In this document: one piece after another, positions 7,291 through 15,808 of the stretch
Position numbering within the stretch: the first letter of the stretch is position 1
Layout: every line of letters starts with the position of its first letter
DNA from: Hyphomonadaceae bacterium
GTDB taxonomy: Bacteria > Pseudomonadota > Alphaproteobacteria > Caulobacterales > Aquidulcibacteraceae
DNA length: 64,000 nucleotides
Assembly (NCBI GenBank): GCA_016791425.1
Contig: JAEUMQ010000001.1
Coordinates: 189,138 to 253,137, forward strand
Direction of reading: 5' to 3'
The notes under the pieces: generated by a model
The model's input: only the letters and a program-made list of their open reading frames with translations
Told to the model about the DNA's origin: nothing
The model's database searches: none
Program-made: the position numbers and the translations under genes

Positions 7291-9450
7291 ATGAGCGAGA
7301 TCCTCTCTCCGAGCCGTCGCGGCTTCATGATCGGCGTCGCCGGCGCCGGCATGACCATCACGTTCTTCACCGCCTGCGCGACCAATGAAGAAACGCCGGA
7401 AGTCAACGCGTGGGTGCAGATCGGCCGCGACGACACCGTCACCATCCGCATCGCGCGCTCCGAGATGGGCCAGGGAACGTTGACCGGCTTGGCGCAGCTG
7501 GTGGCCGAAGAGCTCGAGTGCGATTGGGAGCGCGTCGTCACCGAATTCGCCACACCCGGGCGGAACCTCGCCCGCAACAAGGTGTGGCGCGACTTCTCCA
7601 CCACCGGAAGCCGCGGCATTCGCAACAGCCACGATTATATGCGCGAAGGCGGCGCGGCCGCGCGCATGATGCTCGTCTCCGCCGCTGCCGCGCGCTGGAA
7701 GGTTCCCGCGGAGGAATGCGCCGCGCGCGCGAGCGTCGTCACCCATGCGCCGACCGGCCGCACGCTCCGCTACGGACAGATCGCCGCCGAGGCCGCAGCC
7801 TTGACGCCCCCGACCGAGGTCGCCTTGAAACCGGCGTCGGAATGGACGATCGCCGGCCAGCCCAAGCGCCGGCTCGACACCGCCGACAAGCTGACAGGCA
7901 AGCACCTCTACGGCGCCGACCTTCGCTTGCCCGGCATGCTCAACGCCAGCATCAGGCAAGCGCCAAAGCGCGGCGCGGTGCTGAAGAGCTTCGACGCGAG
8001 CGCGGTGGCTTCGATGCCGGGCGTGCGCAAGGTCGTGCCGGTCGGCGATGCCGCCGTCGCGGTGATCGCCGACACGTGGTGGCGCGCCAAGTCCGCGCTC
8101 GACGCGCTGCCGGTCGAGTGGACGCCGGGCGAAGGCTCGGACTTTTCCAGCGCGGCGTTCGAAGCGGTGCTGGACGAAGGCCTCACCGCGCACCAGGCGT
8201 TCGTCGGCAACAGCGCCGGCGACGCGCGCGGCGCCATCCGTCGCGCGGCGCGCGTCGTCACCGCGACCTATTCCGTGCCGCACCAGGCCCACGCGCCGAT
8301 GGAGCCGATGAACGCGACAGCGCGCTGGACCGCGGAGAGATGCGACGTCTGGGCGCCGACGCAGGACGCCGAGCACGCATTGGAAGTCGCCGCCGAAGCC
8401 GCCGGGCTGCCGGTTGAGAAATGCGAGGTCTATCCGCTGATCTGCGGCGGCGGCTTCGGCCGGCGCGGCTTTGCCGACTTCGTGGAATTCGCCGTCGCGA
8501 TCGCGCGCGAAATGCCCGGCGTGCACGTCAAGGCGCTGTGGACGCGCGAAGAATGCATGCAGCACGACTTCTACCATCCCACGACGAAAGCGCGGATGAC
8601 CGGCGGCCTTGACGCGCAAGGCCGGCTCACGGGCCTGCACATCCGCATCTCGGGCCAGTCGATCAGCGCAGGCGTTGCGCCGGAACGCTTGGTCAATGGC
8701 GGCGATCCCGGCGTTTTCCAGGGACTGATGCCGCCCGAGGCGCCGCGCCAGGATCATGTGCTGAAGTATAGCTTCCCGAACCTGCTCATCGATCACGCGA
8801 TGCGCAATCCGCAAGTCCGGCCCGGCTATTGGCGCGGCGTGAACTCGAACCAGAACGCGATCTATCTCGAATGCTTCATGGACGAGCTGGCGCACGCGGC
8901 CGGACGCGATCCCCTCGAGTTCCGGCTCGCGCATCTGGGCGCGTCTCCGAAGGCGGCTGCGGTGCTGCGCGCAGTCGCCGAACGCGGCGACTGGGGCAAG
9001 GCGGACGGCAAGTTCCGCGGCCTGAGCTCGTTCCACACCTATGGCGGCTATGTCGCGGCATGCGCCGAAGTGACGGTCGATGAGCACGGCGTGCTCAAGA
9101 TCAACCGCATCGTGGCGGCCACCGATCCTGGCCACGTTGTCAATCCCCAGCAGGTCGAGGCGCAGGTAGAAGGCTCGTTCGTGTACGGATTGTCGGCCAT
9201 GCTCTATGGCGAGATCACTGTCGAGAACGGCGAGGTGCAGCAGCGCAATTTCGACACCTATGAATCGCTCCGCATCGCCGAGATGCCCAAGGTGGAGACG
9301 ATCGTGATGCCTTCAGGCGGCTTCTGGGGCGGCGTCGGCGAGCCCACGATCACGGTCGCGGCGCCGGCGGTGTTGAACGCCGTCTTCGCCGCCACTGGCA
9401 AGCGCGTCCGCAACCTGCCGATCAAGGATCAGAACCTGCGCACGGCTTGA
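7291..9450 (+). CDS. iorB: molybdopterin-binding subunit of an isoquinoline 1-oxidoreductase-type enzyme
   Basis: A 719-residue protein with a twin-arginine start (SRRGFMIGVAGAGM) running into a hydrophobic stretch that ends FFTAC. It is therefore probably exported folded, possibly as a lipoprotein. Two aldehyde-oxidase/xanthine-dehydrogenase Mo-binding domains follow, with GQGTLTGLAQLVAEEL, CGGGFGRRGF, and the C-terminal GGFWGGVGEPTITVAAPA containing the conserved catalytic Glu region. It pairs with the [2Fe-2S] subunit upstream to hydroxylate an N-heterocycle or aldehyde; the real substrate is unknown. The long open frame beginning at 6808 is an artefact, since the first 160 codons overlap iorA in another phase. 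It ends 5 bp from the convergent antiporter stop. Confidence 0.87.
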   Translation: MSEILSPSRRGFMIGVAGAGMTITFFTACATNEETPEVNAWVQIGRDDTVTIRIARSEMGQGTLTGLAQLVAEELECDWERVVTEFATPGRNLARNKVWRDFSTTGSRGIRNSHDYMREGGAAARMMLVSAAAARWKVPAEECAARASVVTHAPTGRTLRYGQIAAEAAALTPPTEVALKPASEWTIAGQPKRRLDTADKLTGKHLYGADLRLPGMLNASIRQAPKRGAVLKSFDASAVASMPGVRKVVPVGDAAVAVIADTWWRAKSALDALPVEWTPGEGSDFSSAAFEAVLDEGLTAHQAFVGNSAGDARGAIRRAARVVTATYSVPHQAHAPMEPMNATARWTAERCDVWAPTQDAEHALEVAAEAAGLPVEKCEVYPLICGGGFGRRGFADFVEFAVAIAREMPGVHVKALWTREECMQHDFYHPTTKARMTGGLDAQGRLTGLHIRISGQSISAGVAPERLVNGGDPGVFQGLMPPEAPRQDHVLKYSFPNLLIDHAMRNPQVRPGYWRGVNSNQNAIYLECFMDELAHAAGRDPLEFRLAHLGASPKAAAVLRAVAERGDWGKADGKFRGLSSFHTYGGYVAACAEVTVDEHGVLKINRIVAATDPGHVVNPQQVEAQVEGSFVYGLSAMLYGEITVENGEVQQRNFDTYESLRIAEMPKVETIVMPSGGFWGGVGEPTITVAAPAVLNAVFAATGKRVRNLPIKDQNLRTA

Positions 9451-9455
9451 GGTCC

Positions 9456-11234
9456 TCAGCTGGCGTCGGGACGCGGGCCCTTCTTCGCCAGCCCCATCGG
9501 CGCGTTGCCGAGCAGCAATTGCCGCCCGGACGTGATGTCGCCGGCGAGCTGCAGATCGAAGCGCTCTTCGTCGCGGCGCTGGAGATCGGCGCGGATCTCC
9601 ACCACGTCCTCCTCGCTGGCGCCGAGCGCGACGAGCGCGTTGTCGCCCATGTCGTGCGCGGAGCGAAGGGTCTCGCGGATCTGGTACTCGACGCCCGCGT
9701 GCACGAGCTCGATGGCGGTGCCGCGGTCATAGGCGCGCGCGAAGACCTGCGCGAGCGGGAACTCGCGCTTCAGCTCCTTGGCGATGCGCACCGCGACGTC
9801 TCCCTTATCGACGCAGACGAGCACGATCTTCGCGCGCCCCGCGCCGGCGGCGTGAAGGATGTCGGTGCGCGTGCCGTCGCCATAATAGACCTTGAAGCCG
9901 AACTCGCCGGCCGCGCGGATCATCTCCACGTCGTTGTCGATGATCGAGACCTCCGCGCCGCGCGCCAGCAGCGGCTGCGACACGATCTGCCCGAAGCGCC
10001 CGAACCCGATGATGAGCGCGCTGCCCTTCAGATCCTTCGCCTTGTCCACCCCGTCGAAATTCGTCTCCGCTTTCGGCAGCAGCCGCGGCAGGACGAGGAT
10101 CATGATCGGCGTGAGCGCCATGGAGAGGATGGCCGCGGCGGTGGCGAGCGCGTGCGTCTCGGCCGGGATCACGCCTTCGGAGGCGGCCGCGGCGTAAAGC
10201 ACGAACGCGAACTCGCCGCCCTGCGCGAAGAGGAAGGCGCGGGTGAGCGCATCGCGATGGTCGGACTTGAAGAGCCGCGCGATGAGATAGACCGCCGCGC
10301 CCTTCACCGCCATGAAGGCGAGGACGAGAAGCGCGATCGCCTGCCAGGACTGCAGCACGACATCGACATTGAGCGCCATGCCGACGCCCATGAAGAAGAG
10401 CCCCAGGAGAATGCCGCGGAAGGGCTCGATGTCGGCCTCCAGCTGATGCCGGAACGAGGACTCGGAGAGCAGGACGCCAGCAACAAAAGCGCCCATCGCC
10501 ATCGAGAGCCCGCCCATCTGCATCGCGAGCGCCGCGCCCAGCACCACGAGCAGCGCCGCCGCCGTCATCACTTCGCGCGCATTGGCCTGCGCGAGGAGCT
10601 GGAAGAGCGGGTTGAGCAGATAGCGCCCGACCACGAGCAGACCGACGAACACGCCGGCCGCGATGCCGATCTGCGTGAGCCGCGCCAGCGGCGCGACCTC
10701 GCCGCCCTGCGGCGCCATCAGGGCGACGATGGCGAGCAGCGGCACGATCGCGAGGTCTTCGAAGAGCAGGATCGAGACGTTGCGCTGCCCGACGGGCAAG
10801 TTGGTCTCGCCGCGCTCGTCGAGGATCTGCATCACGATCGCGGTCGAGGTGAGCACGAAGCCGAGCGCGGTGACGAATGCGGCCGGCCCCGAATAGCCGA
10901 ACGCCATCGCCACCAGGGTCAGGAGCGCGCCGCAGACCGCGACCTGCGCAAACCCGAGCCCGAAGATTTCCTTCCTGAGCCCCCACAATTTCGAGGGCTG
11001 CATCTCAAGGCCGATGATGAACAGGAACATGACGACGCCGAGCTCGGCGACGTGCAGAATGGCGTCCGGATCGGTGAACAGGCGAAGCCCGAACGGACCG
11101 ATGGCGAGCCCGGCGGCGAGATAGCCGAGCACGGAGCCGAGGCCGAGGCGCTTGAAGAGCGGCGCGGCCGCCACGCCCGCCGCCAAGAGCGCCACCGTGG
11201 GCGCGAGGTCAAATCCGTGTGCTGCTTCCGCCAA
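9456..11234 (-). CDS. CPA2 cation:proton antiporter with RCK domain (KefB/KefC-like), copy 1
   Basis: A 592-residue transporter. The TTG start at 11234 was chosen because AAGGAG lies 6 bp upstream and it gives the same N-terminus (AEAAHGFDLAPTVALLAAG) as the neighbouring paralogue; the frame is open further upstream through REP sequence. About twelve membrane segments occupy 10-385. A TrkA-N/RCK domain follows with GFGRFGQ as nucleotide loop, then SIIDND and KVYYGDGTRTD. Proteins of this group exchange K+ or Na+ for H+ and are gated by ligands on the RCK domain. It lies downstream of a close paralogue in the same direction, separated by a REP pair and a heptamer array, and shares near-identical DNA tracts with it. 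Confidence 0.87.
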   Translation of the reverse strand: MAEAAHGFDLAPTVALLAAGVAAAPLFKRLGLGSVLGYLAAGLAIGPFGLRLFTDPDAILHVAELGVVMFLFIIGLEMQPSKLWGLRKEIFGLGFAQVAVCGALLTLVAMAFGYSGPAAFVTALGFVLTSTAIVMQILDERGETNLPVGQRNVSILLFEDLAIVPLLAIVALMAPQGGEVAPLARLTQIGIAAGVFVGLLVVGRYLLNPLFQLLAQANAREVMTAAALLVVLGAALAMQMGGLSMAMGAFVAGVLLSESSFRHQLEADIEPFRGILLGLFFMGVGMALNVDVVLQSWQAIALLVLAFMAVKGAAVYLIARLFKSDHRDALTRAFLFAQGGEFAFVLYAAAASEGVIPAETHALATAAAILSMALTPIMILVLPRLLPKAETNFDGVDKAKDLKGSALIIGFGRFGQIVSQPLLARGAEVSIIDNDVEMIRAAGEFGFKVYYGDGTRTDILHAAGAGRAKIVLVCVDKGDVAVRIAKELKREFPLAQVFARAYDRGTAIELVHAGVEYQIRETLRSAHDMGDNALVALGASEEDVVEIRADLQRRDEERFDLQLAGDITSGRQLLLGNAPMGLAKKGPRPDAS

Positions 11235-11293
11235 TGTCCGCTCCTTGAGCGGGCGTTGCTGGCACGGTCCGACGCTGAAAGACAAGCCGCCCT

Positions 11294-11433
11294 CCTTCCC
11301 CTCGATGGGGAAGGTGTCGAGCGCGCGAGCGCGAGACGGAGCGGAAGCGCCACGAGCCCGCGTCCACTGAACGATGCGGGAATCACCCCGCCCGTCGCCT
11401 CTTCGCGGCGACACCCTCCCATCGAGGGGAGGG
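11294..11433. repeat. paired inverted REP (type A), empty form
   Basis: The left outer hairpin is CCTTCCCCTCGATGGGGAAGG (11294-11314 without ambiguity) and the right outer hairpin is CCTCCCATCGAGGGGAGG, inside 11414-11433. They mirror each other. Both are followed inward by a second GC stem (GTCGAGCGCG... and CGTCGCCTCTTCGCGGCGAC). The two halves face each other about 100 bp apart, the same order as the REPs flanking the DUF559 gene at 41144-41600. It is intergenic between the two antiporter genes. Confidence 0.6.
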
Positions 11434-11454
11434 AGGAGCTTGATCCTGATCTGC

Positions 11455-11538
11455 CCCTACTCCCTACTCCCTACTCCCTACTCCCTACTCCCTACTCCCT
11501 ACTCCCCACTCCCTATTCGCTATTCGCTATTCGCCATT
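11455..11538. repeat. heptanucleotide tandem array (CCCTACT then CGCTATT)
   Basis: Seven perfect CCCTACT units (11455-11503) are followed by CCCCACT, CCCTATT, two CGCTATT and one CGCCATT. The unit drifts while the 7-bp period holds, as expected from replication slippage. It ends 4 bp before the stop of the upstream antiporter gene (minus strand), so it sits just after that stop and could vary the spacing between the two antiporter genes. Confidence 0.85.
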
Positions 11539-11541
11539 CGC

Positions 11542-13317
11542 TCATTCCCACGGATAGCGCGGGGTGTCGCGCGCGCCGCCGGGCGTGTTGGAGTGGAGGA
11601 GATTGCGGCCTGCGTAGATGTCGCCGGCGAGATTGAGCGCGAAGCGTTCGTCGTCGCGGCGGCGGATGTCCTCCATCACTTCGCGGATGTCGGGATCGGA
11701 TGCGCCGAGCGCCTTGAGCGCCTCGCGGCTCATCATCACCGCCGAGCCGTACGCTTCGCGGATCTGGAAATCGACGCCGACCTTGGCGAGCCGCACGGCG
11801 ATCTGCCGGTCGAACGCGCGCGCGATGACCTTGGCGAGCGGAAAGGTCTCGTGCACGAGCTCGGCGATGCGCACCTGGTCTTCGGCCTTGTCGACGCAGA
11901 TGATGATGATCTGCGCCTCATGTGCGCCCGCCGCATGCAGAATGTCGAGCCGCGAGCCGTCGCCGTAATAGACCTTCATCCCGAAATCGCTGGCGATCTG
12001 GATGAGCTCGGTGTCGGTGTCGATGATCGAGACATCGACGCCGCGCGCCAGCAGCGCCTGCGTGATCACCTGCCCGATCCTCCCCCAGCCGATGACGAGC
12101 GCGTTGCCGCGCAGGTCCTTGGCGTCCTCCACGTCCTCCATGCTGGTCGTCGGCTTTGGCAGGAGGCGCGGCAGCGCGATCACCAGCAGCGGGGTGAGGG
12201 CCATGGAGAAGATGATCGCAGCGCTGAGCTGCGCGTGGATCGGCTGGCTGATGATTCCGGCGCCGGCGGCCGCCGCATAAAGCACGAACGCGAACTCGCC
12301 GCCCTGCGCGAAGAGGAAGGCGCGGGTGAGGGCTTCTGCATGGTCCGATTTGAAGAGCCGCGCGATGAGATAGACCGCCGCGCCCTTCACGCTCATGAAC
12401 GCGACGACGCCGGCCGCGATCAGCTGCCAGTTCTGCGCCACGACCGCCAGATCGAGCGCCATGCCGACGCCCATGAAGAACAGCCCCAGGAGAATGCCGC
12501 GGAAGGGCTCGATGTCGGCCTCCAGCTGATGCCGGAACGAGGACTCCGAGAGCAGGACGCCAGCCACGAAGGCGCCCATCGCCATCGAGAGCCCGCCCAT
12601 CTGCATCGCGAGCGCCGCGCCTAGCACCACGAGCAGCGCCGCCGCCGTCATCACTTCGCGCGCATGCGCTTCCGCGAGCAGGCGGAAAAGCGGGTTGAGC
12701 AGGTAGCGCCCCACCAGCAGGAGCGCGAGGAAGACCGCGACCGCGAGCGCGACTTGCCGCGATTGCTCCCAAATGGACGCCGCGTGCGCGCTCGGCGCCA
12801 TGAACGCGACGATCGCCAGCAGCGGGACAATCGAGAGGTCTTCAAACAGCAGGATCGCAACGTTGCGCTGCCCCGACGGGCGGTTGGCGTCGCCGCGTTC
12901 GTCGAGGATGCGCATGACGACTGCGGTGGAGGTGAGCACGAAGCCGAGCGCCGCGACGAACGCGGCGTTGAAGCCCTTGCCGAAGAGGAGCGCCGCGGCC
13001 GTGAGCAGCGCCCCGCACGTCGCCGCCTGGACGAAGCCGAGGCCGAAGATCTCCTTGCGCAAGCCCCAAAGCTTCGAAGGCTGCATCTCCAGACCGATGA
13101 TGAAGAGGAACATCACGACGCCGAGCTCGGCGACATGGATGATCGCCTGCGGATCGGTGAAGAGCCCGAAACCGTAGGGGCCGATCGCGAGGCCGGCGGC
13201 GAGATAGCCGAGCACCGAGCCCAGGCCCACGCGCTTGAAGAGCGGCGCCGCGACGACGCCTGCCGCCAAGAGCGCCACCGTCGGCGCCAGATCGAATGCG
13301 TGTGCTGCTTCAGCCAA
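11542..13317 (-). CDS. CPA2 cation:proton antiporter with RCK domain (KefB/KefC-like), copy 2
   Basis: A 591-residue paralogue of the next gene, with the same layout: about twelve membrane segments (LAPTVALLAAGVVAAPLFKR, FLFIIGLEMQPSKLWGLRK) and then an RCK domain (NALVIGWGRIGQVITQALLA, SIIDTDTELI, KVYYGDGSRLD). It also starts with TTG, preceded by GGGAGA at 6 bp. Two TTG starts in a row suggest deliberately low expression. Transcription on the minus strand would read this copy first. The C-terminal tails of the two copies differ, while the membrane part is nearly identical in places, so the pair arose by duplication, probably with later gene conversion. The transported ion is not known. Confidence 0.87.
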   Translation of the reverse strand: MAEAAHAFDLAPTVALLAAGVVAAPLFKRVGLGSVLGYLAAGLAIGPYGFGLFTDPQAIIHVAELGVVMFLFIIGLEMQPSKLWGLRKEIFGLGFVQAATCGALLTAAALLFGKGFNAAFVAALGFVLTSTAVVMRILDERGDANRPSGQRNVAILLFEDLSIVPLLAIVAFMAPSAHAASIWEQSRQVALAVAVFLALLLVGRYLLNPLFRLLAEAHAREVMTAAALLVVLGAALAMQMGGLSMAMGAFVAGVLLSESSFRHQLEADIEPFRGILLGLFFMGVGMALDLAVVAQNWQLIAAGVVAFMSVKGAAVYLIARLFKSDHAEALTRAFLFAQGGEFAFVLYAAAAGAGIISQPIHAQLSAAIIFSMALTPLLVIALPRLLPKPTTSMEDVEDAKDLRGNALVIGWGRIGQVITQALLARGVDVSIIDTDTELIQIASDFGMKVYYGDGSRLDILHAAGAHEAQIIIICVDKAEDQVRIAELVHETFPLAKVIARAFDRQIAVRLAKVGVDFQIREAYGSAVMMSREALKALGASDPDIREVMEDIRRRDDERFALNLAGDIYAGRNLLHSNTPGGARDTPRYPWE

Positions 13318-13386
13318 AACCCGTCTCCCGCCAGCATGTTGCTGGCATGGACGGTCGAGCTAGCCAAGACATTGACAGCTTGCAGC

Positions 13387-13445
13387 GCGGGCCTTCAGGC
13401 CGCAATTTCTCCCACGCGCGGAAATGCGGGCCTGAAGGCCCACGC
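13387..13445. repeat. inverted palindrome pair (GGGCCTTCAGGCC type)
   Basis: GCGGGCCTTCAGGCCGCAA and its mirror, TGCGGGCCTGAAGGCCCACGC, each fold alone and are together inverted around a short centre, flanked inward by ATTTC/GAAAT. This is a third palindrome family in the window. It occupies most of the 136-bp gap between two genes of the same strand. Confidence 0.65.
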
Positions 13446-13453
13446 TCCAAGCC

Positions 13454-14362
13454 TCAGGCGATGTCGGCGAAGGCGCCGCGCGTGGCGGTCATGGCGGCGG
13501 TCTCAATCGCGGCGCGAGCGCGGTCTGGCCGCTCCATCGGCAGCGCGTGCGTCGCCCCTTCCACGGTGGCGAGCCGCACGTCGGGGCGCAGCATCTTGAT
13601 GCGCTCCGCGACGGACGGCGCGAGCGATGAATCCTTCTCCGCGCGCAGGATCACGATCGTCTTCGGCGCGCGCATGAGCGCGCCCCACGGGTCATGGCGC
13701 TGCCCGGCGAACGTGGCCGCTTCCCAGGCCGGCGAGCACGCGAGCCGCACGCCCCCGCCCGGCTCATCGACGAGGCCGTCCTCCAGATAATTGCGCAGCG
13801 TTTCTTCCGAAAACCCCTTGAAGAAACCGCGCCCCCTGAGCTGCTCGGCCGCGACATCGCGGGAGAGGAAGCTCGCGCGCCGCCGCGCGGCCTGCCGCGC
13901 GATCGGAAAAAAGTGGCGCATGAGATAAGGCATGCCGGGCAGCTCGAGCGTGGAATATCGCCCCGGCGCAAGGATCACCGGCTCCAGCAGCGCGAGGCTG
14001 CGCACCAGGTCCGGGCGCTTGCCCGCAACAAGCAGGCTGACCGTCGCGCCCATCGAATGCCCCGCCAGCGTCGCGGACGCAGGCAGCTTGTCGAGAACCG
14101 CGATGAGATCGTCGCGGTGGCGGTTCCAGGAGGTGTAGCCGAAGCGCCGGGTCGGCAGCTCGGTGCGCCCATGCCCCCGCGCGTCGAGCGCCAGAACGTG
14201 GAAGCGCTCCCCGAGCGGCGCCAGCATCTCCGCATAGGTGAGGGCGTTGAAGCCGGTGGCGTGCAGGAACACGATCTCGTAGGGGCGCGTGTCGTCGCCC
14301 CAGGCGAGGCCAGCCATCCGCCCTTGGGGAACCTCGAAACTGACCCGGCGGAACCCAGCCAT
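13454..14362 (-). CDS. alpha/beta hydrolase
   Basis: A 302-residue single-domain alpha/beta hydrolase. The oxyanion strand is FLHATGFNALTY, the nucleophile elbow is GHSMGA (Ser near 113), the late acid lies in a strand of the VILRAEKDSSLAP type, and the catalytic His is in EGATHALPMERP. The cap region (RHFFPIARQAARRRASFLSR) is basic and helical. The substrate is unknown; esters of fatty or aromatic acids are common for such proteins. It is divergent from a crotonase-family gene with 52 bp between the starts. Confidence 0.8.
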   Translation of the reverse strand: MAGFRRVSFEVPQGRMAGLAWGDDTRPYEIVFLHATGFNALTYAEMLAPLGERFHVLALDARGHGRTELPTRRFGYTSWNRHRDDLIAVLDKLPASATLAGHSMGATVSLLVAGKRPDLVRSLALLEPVILAPGRYSTLELPGMPYLMRHFFPIARQAARRRASFLSRDVAAEQLRGRGFFKGFSEETLRNYLEDGLVDEPGGGVRLACSPAWEAATFAGQRHDPWGALMRAPKTIVILRAEKDSSLAPSVAERIKMLRPDVRLATVEGATHALPMERPDRARAAIETAAMTATRGAFADIA

Positions 14363-14414
14363 GGGCCGATGCTAGCGCTGTTCGCGCGGTCGGGGAAAGT
14401 GCTACCTAGCGAAG

Positions 14415-15248
14415 ATGACCCACACCTGCTTCGAGCTCGCCGTCGAAGGCGGCGTCGCCCACATCCAGCTGAGCCGGCCGGACGCATTCAACGCCATGAA
14501 CCGCGCCTTCTGGAGCGAGTTGCCGCAGATCGTCCGCGACATCGACGAGAACGCCCGCGCGCGGGCGATCGTGGTTTCCTCGACGGGAAAGCATTTCACC
14601 TCCGGGATGGACGTTTCGGTGTTTGGCGAGGGCCTCGGCGCGGCCGCGGCCGATCCGAATGTGGCGGCCGAAGCTTTCCGCCACACCGTCAAGCTCCTGC
14701 AGGACACGTTCTCCTGCCTCGAGGAAGCGCGCATGCCGGTGCTGGCGGCCGTTCAGGGCGGCTGCATCGGCGCGGGCGTGGATCTCACCAGCGCGTGCGA
14801 CGTCCGCTACGCGACCGCCGACGCCTTCTTCTGCATCCAGGAGATCAATATCGGCATGACCGCCGACGTCGGAACCTTCCCGCGCCTGTGCAAGCTCATC
14901 CCCGACGGCTGGGTGCGCGAGCTGGCGTACACCGGGCGCAGGCTGCCCGCCGCCAAGGCCAAGGAGATCGGGCTCGTCAACGAGGTCTATCCCGATCACG
15001 AGACGATGCTCGCCGCAGTGATGGAGACCGCGCGCGAGATCGCCGCGAAGAGTCCTCTGGCGGTCACGGGCTCGAAGGCGATGATCAAGTACGCGCGCGA
15101 TCATTCGGCGGCTGACGCACTCGACTATATCGCGACCTGGCAGACCGGCATGTTCTCGCCCGCGCACATCATGGAGGCGTTCGCCGCCAAGCAGCAGAAG
15201 CGCGACGCGACGTTCCCCGATCTGGCCCCGCTCCGGAAGAAATTCTAA
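14415..15248 (+). CDS. crotonase family, delta3,5-delta2,4-dienoyl-CoA isomerase-like
   Basis: A 277-residue crotonase. The oxyanion-hole regions are HFTSGMDVSVF and QGGCIGAGVDL. Catalytic acids appear at Glu143 and Asp151 in IQEINIGMTADVGTFPRL. This eight-residue spacing, and the ADVG motif, match dienoyl-CoA isomerase (ECH1) rather than ordinary enoyl-CoA hydratase, which has Glu at a different site. It would shift double bonds of odd-position unsaturated fatty acyl-CoA for beta-oxidation. It is followed 17 bp later by a RibD-like gene on the same strand. The main beta-oxidation operon lies elsewhere, at 38-46k. Confidence 0.8.
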   Translation: MTHTCFELAVEGGVAHIQLSRPDAFNAMNRAFWSELPQIVRDIDENARARAIVVSSTGKHFTSGMDVSVFGEGLGAAAADPNVAAEAFRHTVKLLQDTFSCLEEARMPVLAAVQGGCIGAGVDLTSACDVRYATADAFFCIQEINIGMTADVGTFPRLCKLIPDGWVRELAYTGRRLPAAKAKEIGLVNEVYPDHETMLAAVMETAREIAAKSPLAVTGSKAMIKYARDHSAADALDYIATWQTGMFSPAHIMEAFAAKQQKRDATFPDLAPLRKKF

Positions 15249-15265
15249 CCCGGCGAGGACGTCCC

Positions 15266-15799
15266 ATGGCGAAGATCGTTTTTGCGATGAACGTGTCGCT
15301 CGACGGCTATGTCGACCACGAGGCGTTTGCGCCTGGCGAGGAGCTTTTCCGTCACTGGATCGAGCAGGTGCGCAGCTCGACGGCCAGCGTGTACGGCCGC
15401 CGTCTCTATGAGATCATGCGTTATTGGGACGCGGACGATCCTGCCTGGACGCCGGATCACCACGCGTTCGCGCAGGCGTGGCGGGATCAGCCGAAATGGG
15501 TCGTCTCGCGCACGCTGAAATCCGTCGGGCCGAACGCCTCGCTCATCGACGGCGACCTGGAGCCCGCGCTCCGCAAGCTGAAGACTGATCTCTCGGGAAT
15601 CATCGATGTCGGTGGACCGGTCTTGGCGCAGAGCCTCACCGAGCTCGGGCTGATCGATGAATATCGCCTCTATGTCCGCCCATACGTGCTCGGTCGCGGC
15701 GCCCCGTTCTTCGCAGCGGCGCGCCCACCGCTCCGCCTCGTCGCCAACGAGCTGATCGGCGAGGATGCGGTGCGGCTGACCTACATTCCCGCACAATAG
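15266..15799 (+). CDS. dihydrofolate reductase family protein (RibD C-terminal domain)
   Basis: A 177-residue protein of the RibD-C/DHFR fold. It opens with KIVFAMNVSLDGYVDHE, has the VYGRRLYEIM helix, KWVVSRTLKS, and ends with DVGGPVLAQSL then LIDEYRLYVRPYVLGRGAPFF. The family includes many NADPH reductases of unknown substrate, and the length is normal. GAGGAC precedes the ATG. It probably shares a transcript with the crotonase gene upstream and converges on ligD. Confidence 0.85.
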   Translation: MAKIVFAMNVSLDGYVDHEAFAPGEELFRHWIEQVRSSTASVYGRRLYEIMRYWDADDPAWTPDHHAFAQAWRDQPKWVVSRTLKSVGPNASLIDGDLEPALRKLKTDLSGIIDVGGPVLAQSLTELGLIDEYRLYVRPYVLGRGAPFFAAARPPLRLVANELIGEDAVRLTYIPAQ

Positions 15800-15808
15800 G
15801 GCCCGATC

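Noticed and set aside
11455-11538. CRISPR-like array
   Set aside because: Units are 7 bp and contiguous with no spacers; a simple tandem repeat.
9447-12624. Long + strand frames (729 and 416 residues) over the antiporters
   Set aside because: Antisense shadows of two clear antiporter genes; their proteins are low-complexity, rich in His, Arg and Asp/Glu.
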